The notes: generated by a model from the letters alone, not told the origin. DNA of 64,000 bases from Pedobacter paludis (GCF_003173575.1 NZ_QGNY01000003.1:558001-622000), one strand, 5' to 3'; numbered from the stretch's first letter, positions 8,948-20,157 are shown. Numbers and translations: made by a program.

Positions 8948-11900
8948 ATGGCTTACAATCAGCTAGAAAAATTGATGCAGAACATCGATGCAATAGGCAT
9001 TGCACTGCAGTGGGACGGAACAACTCAACTCAGTTCCCAAGAGGGCCAGAGGCTCTCGCTTTACTCCGGATTCGGAGGACTTAAACAGATTTTATTTCCT
9101 GAGGGACCCCCGGAAGCCTGGAAGGCTGCCGGGGCTTCCCAGGCAGACATGGGGCTTTATGAACAGACAATGGAACTCCACCGTCTGCTCCAAAGGCACT
9201 TGAGCGTACAGGAGTACCAGGAGAGTATAGATTCGCTGAAGAACAGTGTGCTCACGGCATTTTATACACCGAAAACGCTCCCAGATACCTTATACTCCGC
9301 TTTGTGGGACGCTGGGATACAGCCTAAGAGCATATATGATCCCAGTGCGGGACTTGGCGTCTTTTTAACCCGGGCCGAGGATAGCTTTCCCACGTTGGAA
9401 AAAATGAAGGGGATTGAAAAGGATCTCATCACCGGAAGGGTATTAAAAGCTTATAGCTCCACATGGTTTACCTCCAGCAATATTGATGTCAAGCCTTTCG
9501 AGCATACCGGCAAGGAAGATGAGGGAAAATATGATCTGGTGGTCTCCAATATCCCGTTTGGGAATTTTACGGTTTATGATCCGGATATGGCTGATCAGGG
9601 CCATAAACAAAGCATTCACAATTACTTTTTTGTCAAAGGAATGGAGAAGGTGCGGGATGGCGGCATACTTGCTTTCCTGACCACTTCTGGATTTCTTAAC
9701 AGCTATCAGAATGGTTCTGCCCGTAGGCACCTGTTGTCCCAGGGCAATTTTGTGAGCCTTGCGGCGCTGCCCGATAACCTTATGAAGGATTCTGCAAATG
9801 TAGAAGCGCCAACACATCTACTTATCTTTCAGAAAAATGTTTCCAAACAGGAGCTATCCCCGAGCGAAATGCTGCTGACAGAGGTAGTCAAAGGCAACAA
9901 CGAGTTTGGTGAATATGCTATAAACGCTTTTCTGGCGCAGAACGAGCAACTGTATATCGGCGACGAGCAGGGTCCGGGAAAAAACCAATATGGTCAGGCC
10001 CACCATATGAACTGGATGAATGCTTCTCTCGACAGCATCGAGGCACCTTTATACCGTTTATTAAGCGAAGATTTTGCGTTGAGATTGAATGTCGACCTGT
10101 TCAATAGTCTGGAACTTGCACAGCCGCTTATTGCTGCCTCTCCAACAGCTAGGCTCACTTATTTATCCCAACCGGCCGATCAAGTGCAGGCCTCAACAGT
10201 GCAGCTGGGATTATTTGATACTCTCGCACCAGAAAAGGTTAATAGGCCTCAGGCGTATATATCGCCCGAAGATGCACGTACAGTTGCTCCCATCAGCGCG
10301 AGGTTTATTTCGGTCATAAGAACGCAGGATAACCCAGAGCATGAATCGATAGTGATCGTTGCGGCAAAACACCGAAAGGCTAAACGCTATATCTACCGCA
10401 TGCATTCCAATGTTGCCCAGGTAAAGACAAAGAGTAGATGGCTGAACAGTGATGATTTATCAAAAGAGATAGAAAGGGTTTCCGAAGCACTCAGGGGATT
10501 TGATCACAAATACCTTTACGAAGGAGAAAGGGAGACGGAACATCAGCTTAATTTAAATCCCATTCCACCAAACGAATTTAAAGAGCTGCTCCCTCACCAT
10601 CAGGAAAATTCCCTTGTATTCCATAACGGCGCTGTGGGGCATCTGGAACAGGTCGATCATGCTCAGGGCAATGCTATATTCCACGGATGGAAAGACCAGC
10701 AGGATGTGGAGTTTTACGAGCGCTATATTGGCCTGAGAGATACTTATATCGGTTTTGCTGCTCTGGATCTACAGAAGAGAAACCGCATGGAACGCGAGCA
10801 GCTAAATTCGCTCTATGACAGCTTTGTGGTGGATTTCAAACAGCTGAACAGCAACGCTAACGCTAAGCGCATTGGCAGGGATGAAGTTCACGGCAATTTA
10901 ATTCTCTCCTCACTGGAACGCCGCGAAGGAAACGGCTTCACAAAATCCGATGTACTGACCGGCTCCCTGGTGGCAAGGGCAGAGGAATTCAGGACCGAGC
11001 TCGCAACCGAGGCACTTGCCAAGACTCTCAATGATCTGGGCAGGGTCGATATGGTCAACATTGCCCGGATAACAGGAAGACCCAGCGGGGATCTCATCGA
11101 GGAACTGCGCGGACATATCATATTCAATCCCGGGACTGACATTTGGGAAACAAGGGACGCCTATCTTTCTGGCAATGTGTTTCTAAAGCTGGAGATCGCC
11201 CGGGCAAAATGCCAAGCGGAGCCTGAAAATACAGAATACCAACGCAGCTTAGCGGAGATTGAAAAAGTGCAGCCCGAACAGGTCCCTTTCGAACTGCTGG
11301 ATTTCAATCTTGGAGAGAGATGGATACCCATAGAATTTTATAACCGCTTCGCATCAGATTTCTTCGATCAGGACGTGCGCATACAGTTCATCCGATCTTC
11401 GGATATTTTCAAGGTGGAAAGTCCCGAGCGATCAGCAAAAATGGTTCAGGAATATTCCATCACTCCAAAATCCGGGCGGACGGTATTTGGCAATTTACTA
11501 CTGGAGAATGCGCTCGAAAATACAAGCCCATACTTCTCCTATGAAGTGCCGGATGGACCGGATAAGGTTAAAAGGATTCCTGACAACGATGCCATACAAC
11601 TCGCCCACCAAAAGATTGAATCTATCCGTAGCGCTTTTGTTGATTGGCTCCGGGGAATTTCCGCCAGCGATCAGAAAGCGCTCACAGATCTCTATAACAA
11701 TACCTTCAACTGTTATGTGCTCAGGGAGTATAACGGGGGGCACCAGACCTTTCCCGGTCTGGACAAACAGGGCCTTGGTATCCAAGACCTATATTCCTCT
11801 CAAAAGGATGCCTGTTGGCGGATCATTCAAAACCGTGGAGCACTGATTGATCATGAGGTCGGCCTTGGCAAGACCCTTACCATGATCATTGCATCGCACG

Positions 11901-14449
11901 AAATGAAGCGGCTGGGCATCATTCATAAACCGCTGATCATCGCACTGAAAGCAAACGTCGGCGACATTGCAGCAACTTATAGGAAGGCCTATCCGAATGC
12001 ACGCTTACTGTATCCCGGTAAAGATGATTTTACGCCTTCCAAACGCCTGCGCGTATTTCACGAAATCAAAAACAACAATTGGGACTGTATTATACTCACG
12101 CATGACCAGTTCTTAAAAATCCCGCAGTCTGATGAGATACAGACCAAAATTTTTCAGGAAGAACTCAATAATACTGAGCGTGACCTGCAGACAGTAAAGA
12201 ATCTTGGGGGAAGCATTTCCCGCAGTATGCTCAAAGGACTGGAGATCAGAAAGAACAATCTTTTGGTAAAGCTCAAGGCCGTAGAAAAGGCAATAGAAAG
12301 CAAAAAGGATTCAGGAATCGATTTTTTATCGATGGGCATTGACCATTTGTTCGTCGATGAGGCGCATAAGTTCAAGAACCTCACCTTTACCACCAGACAT
12401 GAAAGGGTTGCGGGACTTGGCAATACCCAGGGGAGTCTTAAGGCACTGAACATGCTATTCGCAGTCCGAACGCTTCAGGATAAATATGACTCTGACCTCT
12501 GCGCGACTTTCCTCTCCGGAACGCCGATTTCAAACAGCCTGACCGAACTTTACCTGATCTTTAAGTACCTTCGGCCTCGTGAGCTTGAGCGCCAGCGCAT
12601 TGAAAACTTTGACGGATGGGCTGCAGTGTTCGCGAAGAAAACAACTGATTTCGAGTTTTCGGTAACCAATGAGATTATTGCCAAAGAGCGCTTTCGACAC
12701 TTTATCAAAGTACCCGAGCTACAGGTATTTTACAACGAAATCACTGATTACAAAACTGCGCAGCACATTAAGTTGGATAAGCCAGCGATTGATGAAATGC
12801 TTATCAATATATCTCCCAGTAGCGACCAGGAATATTTTACCAGCCAACTCATTGCTTTTGCAAAAACGGGTGATGCAAGGCTGATCGGACGGGAGCCTCT
12901 GAGTGAATCGGAGGATAAGGGAAGAATGCTCATCGCGACCAATTATGCCAAGAAAATGGCAACCGATATGCGCCTGATTGATGACAGGCTTTATAGTGAT
13001 GACCACCAGAACAAAGTCAACACCTGCGCGAGGTATGTCAGACAGGCTTGGTTGGGAAGCACGAAATATAGGGGGACGCAGATTGTATTCTGTGACATCG
13101 GTACACCCAAGCCTGATCAGTTCAATATCTATGATGCCCTGAAATTCAAACTCACCGAGGAGTTGCAGATTCCGTCCCATGAGATAACCTTCATACACGA
13201 TTGGAGCGATGCGAGGAAACCTGAGCTTTTCCGGAAGATGAATAACGGTGAGATCAGGATCCTTTTGGGCAGCACGGAAAAAGCTGGTACCGGGCTAAAT
13301 GTACAGAAACGAATGGTAGCTATGCACCATATCGATATTCCATGGAAACCCTCAGAACTGGAACAGCGAAACGGGCGCGGGGCCAGGCAGGGAAACTGGG
13401 CAGCGAAGGAATTCAACAACAACAAAATCCAGAACCTGATCTACGCCACCGAAAAGTCTCTGGATAATTACAAGTTCAATCTGCTCAAGAACAAACAGAC
13501 TTTCATTTCCCAAATGAAAAACAATGAGCTTAACGTGAGGAGCATCGATGAGGGTGCAATGGATGAAAAGAGCGGAATGAACTTCGCAGAATACACTGCA
13601 ATCCTCTCCGGAGATACCTCGTTGCTGGAAAAAACCAGGCTTGAGAAAAAAGTAGCGTCGATGGAAAGTCTCCGCACAGCGCATTTCAGACAGGTCCATA
13701 CACACAAAGGGGACTTACAGAGAATGGCCGCGTCATTGGCCGCTGAGGAGAAACTTTATCCTGAGCTGTTAAGAGATGAGAACTGTTATAAGTCCCAGCT
13801 GACTTTCGACAAAGACGGCACTAAGTGTAATCCGGTGAAACTTTTTGGCCTCAGCAGCACGGATCCCGAACGTATCGGTAGCTATCTGATCGATATGAGC
13901 CGTAATTGGAAAGCTGGTGAAAAAAAGGAATCCAAAGAAAAAATAGGATCGCTTTATGGGTTCGATCTGTATATCCAGAAGAGCGTTTCAGGGTCTGCCG
14001 AGTTTGAAAAATGGAAAAATCTCTTTTATGCCCAACATCCCCAAGGGTCGGTGAAGTACACCTCGAACAATGGAGCAATCAATGAGGACTTTCCAAAAGG
14101 TGCTGCAAGAAACTTTATTTCAGCTATTGACAAAGTTTCCGTCCTTCGGGAAAGAACACTTTTGGAAATTGAGGAAAAAAAAGAATACCTGCCCAAATTA
14201 CGGGAAATCATTTCCAAACCGTTTGAGAAGGAGACAGAGCTCAATGAACTGAAAACTGAGCTTGGTAAACTTCAAAAGGCAATTTTGGAAAAGCTTTCCA
14301 AGATTGACTCCTCATCGGCCGGTACGGGTGAGGAACAGGTTACAACTTTGCCTAATAGCACTTTTGCTTTCCAAGAGCACGGTCCGGGACAGGATGCCCT
14401 TAAGGACCTGAGCGGACAAGACCGCCAACGCAGGCCCATGCGTTTATAG
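8948..14449 (+). CDS. Giant N6-adenine methyltransferase / SNF2-like helicase fusion of mobile elements (DarB-like)
   Basis: 1833 residues. The N-terminal third is a gamma-type N6-adenine methyltransferase: SGFGGL (40-45), FYTPKTL (105-111), AdoMet motif DPSAGLGVFL (131-140) and catalytic SNIPFG (200-205), the NPPY equivalent. The second half is a superfamily 2 helicase: HEVGLGKTL (Walker A, about 969-976), FVDEAHKFKNL (about 1135), LSGTPISNSL (about 1190) and QRNGRGARQG (motif VI, about 1472). The C-terminal ~300 residues are coiled-coil rich. Proteins of this architecture are encoded by Bacteroidetes integrative elements and resemble the P1 phage antirestriction protein DarB; protection of incoming element DNA from restriction is the usual inference. 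No relaxase, integrase or transfer gene lies nearby, so it may be a leftover of an element or work alone. A perfect terminator follows. Confidence 0.85.
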   Translation: MAYNQLEKLMQNIDAIGIALQWDGTTQLSSQEGQRLSLYSGFGGLKQILFPEGPPEAWKAAGASQADMGLYEQTMELHRLLQRHLSVQEYQESIDSLKNSVLTAFYTPKTLPDTLYSALWDAGIQPKSIYDPSAGLGVFLTRAEDSFPTLEKMKGIEKDLITGRVLKAYSSTWFTSSNIDVKPFEHTGKEDEGKYDLVVSNIPFGNFTVYDPDMADQGHKQSIHNYFFVKGMEKVRDGGILAFLTTSGFLNSYQNGSARRHLLSQGNFVSLAALPDNLMKDSANVEAPTHLLIFQKNVSKQELSPSEMLLTEVVKGNNEFGEYAINAFLAQNEQLYIGDEQGPGKNQYGQAHHMNWMNASLDSIEAPLYRLLSEDFALRLNVDLFNSLELAQPLIAASPTARLTYLSQPADQVQASTVQLGLFDTLAPEKVNRPQAYISPEDARTVAPISARFISVIRTQDNPEHESIVIVAAKHRKAKRYIYRMHSNVAQVKTKSRWLNSDDLSKEIERVSEALRGFDHKYLYEGERETEHQLNLNPIPPNEFKELLPHHQENSLVFHNGAVGHLEQVDHAQGNAIFHGWKDQQDVEFYERYIGLRDTYIGFAALDLQKRNRMEREQLNSLYDSFVVDFKQLNSNANAKRIGRDEVHGNLILSSLERREGNGFTKSDVLTGSLVARAEEFRTELATEALAKTLNDLGRVDMVNIARITGRPSGDLIEELRGHIIFNPGTDIWETRDAYLSGNVFLKLEIARAKCQAEPENTEYQRSLAEIEKVQPEQVPFELLDFNLGERWIPIEFYNRFASDFFDQDVRIQFIRSSDIFKVESPERSAKMVQEYSITPKSGRTVFGNLLLENALENTSPYFSYEVPDGPDKVKRIPDNDAIQLAHQKIESIRSAFVDWLRGISASDQKALTDLYNNTFNCYVLREYNGGHQTFPGLDKQGLGIQDLYSSQKDACWRIIQNRGALIDHEVGLGKTLTMIIASHEMKRLGIIHKPLIIALKANVGDIAATYRKAYPNARLLYPGKDDFTPSKRLRVFHEIKNNNWDCIILTHDQFLKIPQSDEIQTKIFQEELNNTERDLQTVKNLGGSISRSMLKGLEIRKNNLLVKLKAVEKAIESKKDSGIDFLSMGIDHLFVDEAHKFKNLTFTTRHERVAGLGNTQGSLKALNMLFAVRTLQDKYDSDLCATFLSGTPISNSLTELYLIFKYLRPRELERQRIENFDGWAAVFAKKTTDFEFSVTNEIIAKERFRHFIKVPELQVFYNEITDYKTAQHIKLDKPAIDEMLINISPSSDQEYFTSQLIAFAKTGDARLIGREPLSESEDKGRMLIATNYAKKMATDMRLIDDRLYSDDHQNKVNTCARYVRQAWLGSTKYRGTQIVFCDIGTPKPDQFNIYDALKFKLTEELQIPSHEITFIHDWSDARKPELFRKMNNGEIRILLGSTEKAGTGLNVQKRMVAMHHIDIPWKPSELEQRNGRGARQGNWAAKEFNNNKIQNLIYATEKSLDNYKFNLLKNKQTFISQMKNNELNVRSIDEGAMDEKSGMNFAEYTAILSGDTSLLEKTRLEKKVASMESLRTAHFRQVHTHKGDLQRMAASLAAEEKLYPELLRDENCYKSQLTFDKDGTKCNPVKLFGLSSTDPERIGSYLIDMSRNWKAGEKKESKEKIGSLYGFDLYIQKSVSGSAEFEKWKNLFYAQHPQGSVKYTSNNGAINEDFPKGAARNFISAIDKVSVLRERTLLEIEEKKEYLPKLREIISKPFEKETELNELKTELGKLQKAILEKLSKIDSSSAGTGEEQVTTLPNSTFAFQEHGPGQDALKDLSGQDRQRRPMRL

Positions 14450-14477
14450 GGTTGCTTAAACGTTATCGAATAGCCTT

Positions 14478-14515
14478 AGCATAAAGGTGTCCACGTAAGA
14501 CACCTTTATGCTTTT
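14478..14515 (+). terminator. Strong rho-independent terminator after the methylase-helicase
   Basis: A perfect 14-bp stem, AGCATAAAGGTGTC (14478-14491) with GACACCTTTATGCT (14499-14512), and a seven-base loop, followed by T residues. It lies 30 bases after the stop of the giant gene. Confidence 0.85.
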
Positions 14516-14595
14516 GGGTTAAACACGATCCGAATGTCAATTGGAAAAATGCTTTCCCGAAAAGGCAGTTGAGAGAGATGATCAAATTTCCTTTC

Positions 14596-14826
14596 CTAGC
14601 GTTTACCAATAAGCCGCAATGCATTAATTACGATGTAAATCACATGATAACGGCATTTATCGGTCTGTGCAGAGATCCATTCGCGCCATAATCTGATCTT
14701 TCCAGTTGCGGGAAGCTGTGAACTGACCATGTGGTTGTACCAGGACTCGACATCTGCGCATTCTCCTTCGGTAGATGTTCCATCTAAATAGCGTGTGAGA
14801 AGTTCCTGCAATTCTTTTTTTTTCAT
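14596..14826 (-). pseudogene. Truncated FecR-type anti-sigma factor N-terminus
   Basis: The first ~50 residues (LLTRYLDGTSTEGECADVES, then WYNHM and KIRLWREW) follow the N-terminal sigma-binding segment of Bacteroidetes FecR proteins, which read L..YL.G..s.eE...le.W. The remaining ~25 residues are unrelated and the ORF stops at 76, against 300-380 for a complete FecR. No membrane helix or FecR domain follows in any frame I could see, and no sigma gene precedes it. It is most likely the stub of a lost sigma/anti-sigma-controlled transport operon. Confidence 0.6.
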
Positions 14827-15060
14827 TTGTAGAGCTTTTAGGGTTAATACGTATCAGTGTTGTACCAAGGGGTATCGGGTGGGCAACTATTTTTGCAGAC
14901 GCTGCGCTGTGTCTGCTGTCAAAGGCGTTGTGCTCCAACGGGAACTGAGTTCCTCAGATCCATCATTGGGGTTGATATGTCAGCAGTTTTCATTTGCTTT
15001 ATCCCTGTGGTCGCATAGAAATTTAAACACATCTGTAATCTTCCGAACGAAGCTATAAAC

Positions 15061-15321
15061 TTACTTTATACTGGATGCTAACGATTTTCCCGACGCAGCT
15101 GCCGTTAACCTGACAAATCTGGGATACCGGGCCTCTGGAATAGCTGCAATTTCTTCGGCGATGAATCTGTTGGCGACCATCTCCAGTAGAACTCTGCTGA
15201 CCTTCAAGTTAGGCTGCGATAATACAAAGTCTGGCAGTCCTGTCATAAAATCTTCCCTTTCAGCAAGGCCCAGGCATGTTAATATGGCTAAGTTCCATGA
15301 TAAATCTTTTAAGATGGTCAA
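15061..15321 (-). CDS. Small hypothetical protein
   Basis: 86 residues, soluble, mixed helix; includes MVANRFIAEEIAAIPEARYP. I do not recognise it. It starts at ATG 15321 and its stop lies just inside an otherwise empty stretch. No signal peptide, cysteine pattern or catalytic motif is visible. It could be a genuine orphan or a remnant, since the surroundings hold other broken genes. Confidence 0.35.
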   Translation of the reverse strand: MTILKDLSWNLAILTCLGLAEREDFMTGLPDFVLSQPNLKVSRVLLEMVANRFIAEEIAAIPEARYPRFVRLTAAASGKSLASSIK

Positions 15322-15498
15322 AGGAAGTTACCAGGGCTTAATGTTTCGCACCCTCCCAAAAATTATGTTTAGTGGGTTATTGCTGAATTCCATTCAATTA
15401 ACTATAGCTTAAAAAAATATGTTTCTGGGGAGTACTCCTAAACGATTTTTCTTGAGTAGTATATTTAAACCATCAATTTTGAATTAAACATTTAGCAC

Positions 15499-15723
15499 AT
15501 GTTCTGTTTTAAACGCAAAAACCGCATGACATATGATGATTTCTTTTTTGATCTATATTACAGATGGTGGCTTGAAAAATGCTCTCCACAGGAGCTTCAG
15601 TTTATAAATTTTCATGAACACTTACATGACGGTTCTATAATAGATGAAGAATTTTTTGAAACCTGGGGTGAGATGATCAATGCAATACTCCCTCCACACC
15701 TGAAATTAACCGGGGAAATCTGA
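15499..15723 (+). CDS. Small acidic hypothetical protein
   Basis: 74 residues, rich in aromatic and acidic positions (DDFFFDLYYRWWLEKCSPQ, HLHDGSIIDEEFFETWGEM). No family recognised. The strong amphipathic pattern and sensible length suggest a real gene, but there is no operon partner: the nearest downstream gene starts 470 bases later. Confidence 0.5.
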   Translation: MFCFKRKNRMTYDDFFFDLYYRWWLEKCSPQELQFINFHEHLHDGSIIDEEFFETWGEMINAILPPHLKLTGEI

Positions 15724-16191
15724 GTATTTGACAAAAGTTAAATTCTTTTCAAACTTCACTTTGACACCATTAGCTATTTGGTCATTGTAACCTATTCGCT
15801 CAAGTCTGATTTGAACTGCTGATCGGCCGTGCAACAGTTCAAGTGTTTTTTACTGAATAATTAGCTCACCGTCAATGCCTTTTCGATTGGCTGGCTCCTG
15901 AAATTATACATAGAAAAGCCTTGCCCAGTCTACAAAAGAAAATGCCGAAGTTATCCGGTTTGGTCATTCCTGAAGACTTTCTGGAAAAACAATCTGGAAA
16001 ATTTTATTGCTCTCGGACGGGATAAAGTATGTACGGAAGCTACATAGTTTGTGAGTAGTTATTCGCAATGATTGATGACTGCATTATATTGACACCTAAA
16101 GGGCTGGATCTCGCTTGATCTGCCCTTCTCAGGTTTCCCGTAATCTAAAAATTCCAACATCACCTACTTTTAAAGAGGAAAAAAATCTCTT
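15724..16191. other. Intergenic region, no gene seen
   Basis: Stops in all frames. One hairpin, AAGGGC...GATC/GATC...GCCCTT at about 16099-16126, is followed by TTCTC and could be a weak terminator or a leader structure of the AraC gene. AGAGGAA at 16174-16180 is a good ribosome-binding site for the next gene. Confidence 0.4.
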
Positions 16192-16641
16192 TTGTTTAGC
16201 AAAAAAAATCAGAAATTAAACACAAGAAATTTCCAACAGCCAATTGTAGAAGTCTCTTACCATATACCTATCCTAGACCCTGATTGCTCAATCTTAAATT
16301 ATAGCCCGATGCGAATGACCCGACATGAGATCCACGCGGTCAAACAGGTCCACAGCGATCTTCGCGCTGATTTCATTTCAGCGCTCTCCATATCAGTGCT
16401 TGCAGAAAAGCATAGAATTTCAGCTGTGAGGCTGATGAAAGGATTTATCAAAATTTTTGGAATTTCCATTAATTATTTTCACCTGAAGCTTCGAATGGAT
16501 TATGCGAAAATAGCGCTGATGCGGGGGACTATGGTCAAAGAGATTGCCATTACCCTGGGCTATTCAACGACCGGAAGCTTCACCCGTGCATTCAAAAAAA
16601 TCCACCAGCTTCCGCCCAGTTATTTTTTATATGGAATCTAA
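16192..16641 (+). CDS. Short AraC-family DNA-binding protein
   Basis: 149 residues. The C-terminal ~100 hold the two helix-turn-helix motifs of AraC regulators: ISVLAEKHRISAVRLMKGFI and MVKEIAITLGYSTTGSFTRA followed by FKKIHQLPPSYF, which corresponds to the family's FKk..G.sP..yr. The N-terminal ~50 residues are too short for a sugar-binding domain, so it is a minimal AraC protein. The frame begins with TTG at 16192, supported by AGAGGAA 11 bases upstream; no in-frame ATG lies before the conserved part except MRMTRHEI. Its target is unknown; the operon starting at 16960 is the nearest on the same strand. Confidence 0.75.
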   Translation: MFSKKNQKLNTRNFQQPIVEVSYHIPILDPDCSILNYSPMRMTRHEIHAVKQVHSDLRADFISALSISVLAEKHRISAVRLMKGFIKIFGISINYFHLKLRMDYAKIALMRGTMVKEIAITLGYSTTGSFTRAFKKIHQLPPSYFLYGI

Positions 16642-16959
16642 ACTCTTGAAATGCCCTACCGAAGTGGGATTGCCCGTTTTGTTCACTCCAAAAAACAGCA
16701 TTATCGGTTAACAGGTCGGCTTTTTTGGTTAACAGGTTTTTCATTTCCATTTCATTTAGCGTATGTAATTTAGAGGTGGATAGCGTGATGAAAATTTTAC
16801 TTCTAATGCCCTCCATCGATCAGAACCCGGATAACAGCTCTTCCCCAGTCGCGGCCCAGTTAATGTAAACTTGATATGCCGATATACCGCGATGTTCTTG
16901 CCCAGACTGATTTCCCAGTTCAGCACTTCCGTTTTAAGAGATAGGATAAAAATGTTTTT

Positions 16960-19900
16960 ATGAACCAGCAAAGGAAACACGCCGTGATTATCGGCGCTGG
17001 TCCTGCAGGGCTCACTGCTGCCTATGAGCTTCTCACCAGGACAGACATCATCCCCGTTATCATCGAGCAGTCACACGACATCGGTGGTATATCCAAGACC
17101 GTAGTATATAAGGGTAACCGGATTGATATCGGTGGACATCGTTTCTTTTCTAAATCCCAGCGCGTGATGGACTTCTGGCTGAACATTATGCCTTTGGAAA
17201 ATGACGCACTGGAGCAATTTGAGATCCGTTATCATAACCGCAACGCAACAGTTACGCCTAAAGAACATGATGAAACTACATCGAAGAGAAAGGCAATGCT
17301 CGTACGCCGTCGGCTGTCGCGGATATATTTTCTGAACCGCTTTTTTTCCTATCCGCTTGCAATGGATCTTCAGACCATTAAAAATCTCGGCTTGTGGCGG
17401 ACATTTCGCGTTGGTGTTTCATATCTGTACAGCAGTATATTTCCAATCCGTCAGGAACGAAGTCTGGAGGATTTTTTTATAAACCGTTTCGGGCGTTACC
17501 TGTATAAACTTTTCTTTCGGTCCTACACCGAAAAAGTGTGGGGTAAATCCTGCAGGGAGATATCGGCAGAGTGGGGAGCGCAACGTATCAAGGGGCTTGA
17601 CGTTGCTAAAGCACTTAAGCATGCCTTAAATGCTGCATTTGGAAATAGCGAAAAAAGCATTCGTCAGAAAAATATCGAAACTAGCCTCATTGAGCAGTTT
17701 TTATATCCTAGGCTTGGACCAGGTCAGTTATGGGAAGAAGTGGCTCGTTCGGTGCTCGAAATGGGCGGAGAGATACATTTTGGACATAAGGTGACTTCAA
17801 TCATGCAGAAGGAGGGTTCGATTGTTCAGGTGGAGAGTGCCTTAAATGACGGAAAGAAAGTCAGCCTGTCAGGAGATTATTTCTTCAGTACCATGCCAGT
17901 TAAAGAACTGGTACAGGGGCTATCGGGCGGTGTACCCGAGCAGGTGAGGATTGTGGCTCAGGGACTTGAATACCGTGATTTCATCACCGTTGGGGTATTG
18001 CTCAACCGGTTATCTACAGCTATTGACGGCATTGGGAGAAAGACAATCAATTTAGCGGACAATTGGATCTATATCCAGGATGCCAGCGTGCAGGTGGGAA
18101 GGTTACAGCTTTTTAATAACTGGTCCCCAGATATGGTGGCAGATCCTGATACGGTGTGGCTGGGAATGGAATTTTTCTGCCAGTCGGGAGACGCGTTTTG
18201 GAGCTTGTCCAATCATCAGATTGCTGCTCTTGCGGTAACTGAGCTGACGAAAATAAATCTGGCGGCCAGGGAAGATGTTCTGGATACCTGCGTCATCCGG
18301 ATGGAAAAAGCATATCCAGCTTATTTTGGTAGTTATGGTGAATTTGATCAGGTCAGGACTTACCTGGACAGCTTCGAAAATCTTTTTCTTATCGGAAGGA
18401 ACGGCATGCACAAATACAACAATTCCGATCATTCGATGCTGACAGCTATGACAGCGGTAGATAATATCATTTCCGGGGAGAAGGCGAAGGATAATATCTG
18501 GAAAATCAACACCGAGAAGGAGTACCATGAAAGGGTCATCGATGCTTCTAAAAATAACGGTGTTGAAAAACCGGTGGATGCCTTGCCTGCCCTGGGAAAT
18601 CAGGAAAAGGAAAAAGAACGGGAACCGGAAAGTTTCCGGGCATTTGTCCTGAGGAAAGAAAACAGGAACTTGTGTTTAGTAGTCTTAGGTTTTTGTGCGG
18701 CGATGTGGGGCGTTTTTAAGTGGTATTATCCGATTCCAGCTTTTATCAATGGAGATTCATATGAGTATATTACTTCAGCAGCTAATAACTTTTCCATACA
18801 TACTTACCCGATTGGTTACCCTAGATTCCTCCGTTTGGTAAGTGTTTTTACCAGTTCGGATCTGTATTTGGTATCGCTACAATTTATGATGCTCCAGCTT
18901 TCGATATTATATTTTTTAATGCGCATGTTCTTTATCACATCTGCGTCAGGCATATTGAAGATTACGGTTACACTGCTGACATGTTGTAATCCGGTTTTTT
19001 ACTATGTGGCGAATTATGTATCAAGTGACAGCTTGTTCCTCACACTGAGCCTGATTTGGGTTACAACACTTTTAGGTATTATTTACAGACCGTCCAGAAG
19101 TTTAATTCTAACACATTCGCTTATCATCTTCCTGGCATTTACAGTCCGTTATAACGCCCTCTGGTACCCGTGTATATCCTTCATTGGAATCATGCTGGGT
19201 GGAAGAAAAATGATGGTATGGAAACTTTCAGGTTTTATCGCAGGGTGCCTTTTGATAATGTTGTTCGTACAGACGACCCAAAAGGGCTATCAGAGGATAT
19301 CTGGCATATACCAATTCTCCCCGTTTTCAGGGTGGCAGATCGCAAACAACGCAATAAATGCTTATCGCTTTGTAGAATCAGAGGATAGGATCCATCTTCC
19401 AGGAAAGTACACGGGAATTGACAACGATGTGAGAAACTACATTGATTCTACACGCAATGTTGGGCGTTTTCCTCAGGAGAGGCTATTGGCATCTACATTT
19501 TATATGTGGGACAGCACATCACCACTAAGAGTTTACATGAAAAAAACATTCGGCAGGAACAATATGAATGCAAGTGAGGCTATAATGTGGTCAAAAGCAG
19601 GAAATTTATATGGCGATTACGGAAATGAACTGATCAAACGGTATCCGAGGGAATTTCTGCTCTATTATCTGTACCCGAATTTTTTAAAATTCTATTCCCC
19701 TCCCACCGAATTCCTTTCCATGTACAACACGCGACAGGATTCAATCATGCCCATTGCAAAATCATGGTTCAGATATGACTCGGTAAAATTCCCTGAACGG
19801 GGCCGGCATCAAGTGACGATACTGGAATGGATGCCATTGGTAGTCGGAATGTTGAACGCGGTGTATCTGATGGTTGGTTTTAGTCTTTTTCTGATCATGC

Positions 19901-20157
19901 GGAAAAACATTCCGTCAAAGATTGCAAAGGCATGGGGCCTGCTGACGCTTATATGGCTTGCTAATATGTTTTTCAGTATATATGCGGCACCGGTATCCCT
20001 ACGAATGCAGCTATTCGGATTTATTTGTTGCTCGGTCTCAATTTTTATCTGGTTAGATGCAATCCTACGTTATGATACGTCGGGAAAACTAAAAGAACAA
20101 AGGCAGAAACTTGATACTTCGCCGGTAGATGGGCATGTGTTAAACCTTCAACAATGA
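16960..20157 (+). CDS. FAD-dependent oxidoreductase fused to a GT-C-like polytopic membrane domain
   Basis: 1065 residues in two halves. Residues 1-530 are a flavoprotein of the amine-oxidase/UDP-galactopyranose-mutase type: dinucleotide fold [19 protein letters not shown] (7-25), [23 protein letters not shown], and a C-terminal FAD block [20 protein letters not shown]. After a charged linker (about 540-565) comes a second half with roughly ten hydrophobic segments. Its first extracytoplasmic loop reads [10 protein letters not shown], the Asp-containing position typical of GT-C (PMT/ArnT-like) glycosyltransferases. The two activities are normally separate genes; the fusion suggests an oxidised or isomerised sugar or lipid carrier is handed to a transferase at the membrane. 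Its stop overlaps the next ATG by four bases. The flavoprotein is certain by motif; the GT-C assignment is weaker. Confidence 0.75.
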   Translation: MNQQRKHAVIIGAGPAGLTAAYELLTRTDIIPVIIEQSHDIGGISKTVVYKGNRIDIGGHRFFSKSQRVMDFWLNIMPLENDALEQFEIRYHNRNATVTPKEHDETTSKRKAMLVRRRLSRIYFLNRFFSYPLAMDLQTIKNLGLWRTFRVGVSYLYSSIFPIRQERSLEDFFINRFGRYLYKLFFRSYTEKVWGKSCREISAEWGAQRIKGLDVAKALKHALNAAFGNSEKSIRQKNIETSLIEQFLYPRLGPGQLWEEVARSVLEMGGEIHFGHKVTSIMQKEGSIVQVESALNDGKKVSLSGDYFFSTMPVKELVQGLSGGVPEQVRIVAQGLEYRDFITVGVLLNRLSTAIDGIGRKTINLADNWIYIQDASVQVGRLQLFNNWSPDMVADPDTVWLGMEFFCQSGDAFWSLSNHQIAALAVTELTKINLAAREDVLDTCVIRMEKAYPAYFGSYGEFDQVRTYLDSFENLFLIGRNGMHKYNNSDHSMLTAMTAVDNIISGEKAKDNIWKINTEKEYHERVIDASKNNGVEKPVDALPALGNQEKEKEREPESFRAFVLRKENRNLCLVVLGFCAAMWGVFKWYYPIPAFINGDSYEYITSAANNFSIHTYPIGYPRFLRLVSVFTSSDLYLVSLQFMMLQLSILYFLMRMFFITSASGILKITVTLLTCCNPVFYYVANYVSSDSLFLTLSLIWVTTLLGIIYRPSRSLILTHSLIIFLAFTVRYNALWYPCISFIGIMLGGRKMMVWKLSGFIAGCLLIMLFVQTTQKGYQRISGIYQFSPFSGWQIANNAINAYRFVESEDRIHLPGKYTGIDNDVRNYIDSTRNVGRFPQERLLASTFYMWDSTSPLRVYMKKTFGRNNMNASEAIMWSKAGNLYGDYGNELIKRYPREFLLYYLYPNFLKFYSPPTEFLSMYNTRQDSIMPIAKSWFRYDSVKFPERGRHQVTILEWMPLVVGMLNAVYLMVGFSLFLIMRKNIPSKIAKAWGLLTLIWLANMFFSIYAAPVSLRMQLFGFICCSVSIFIWLDAILRYDTSGKLKEQRQKLDTSPVDGHVLNLQQ

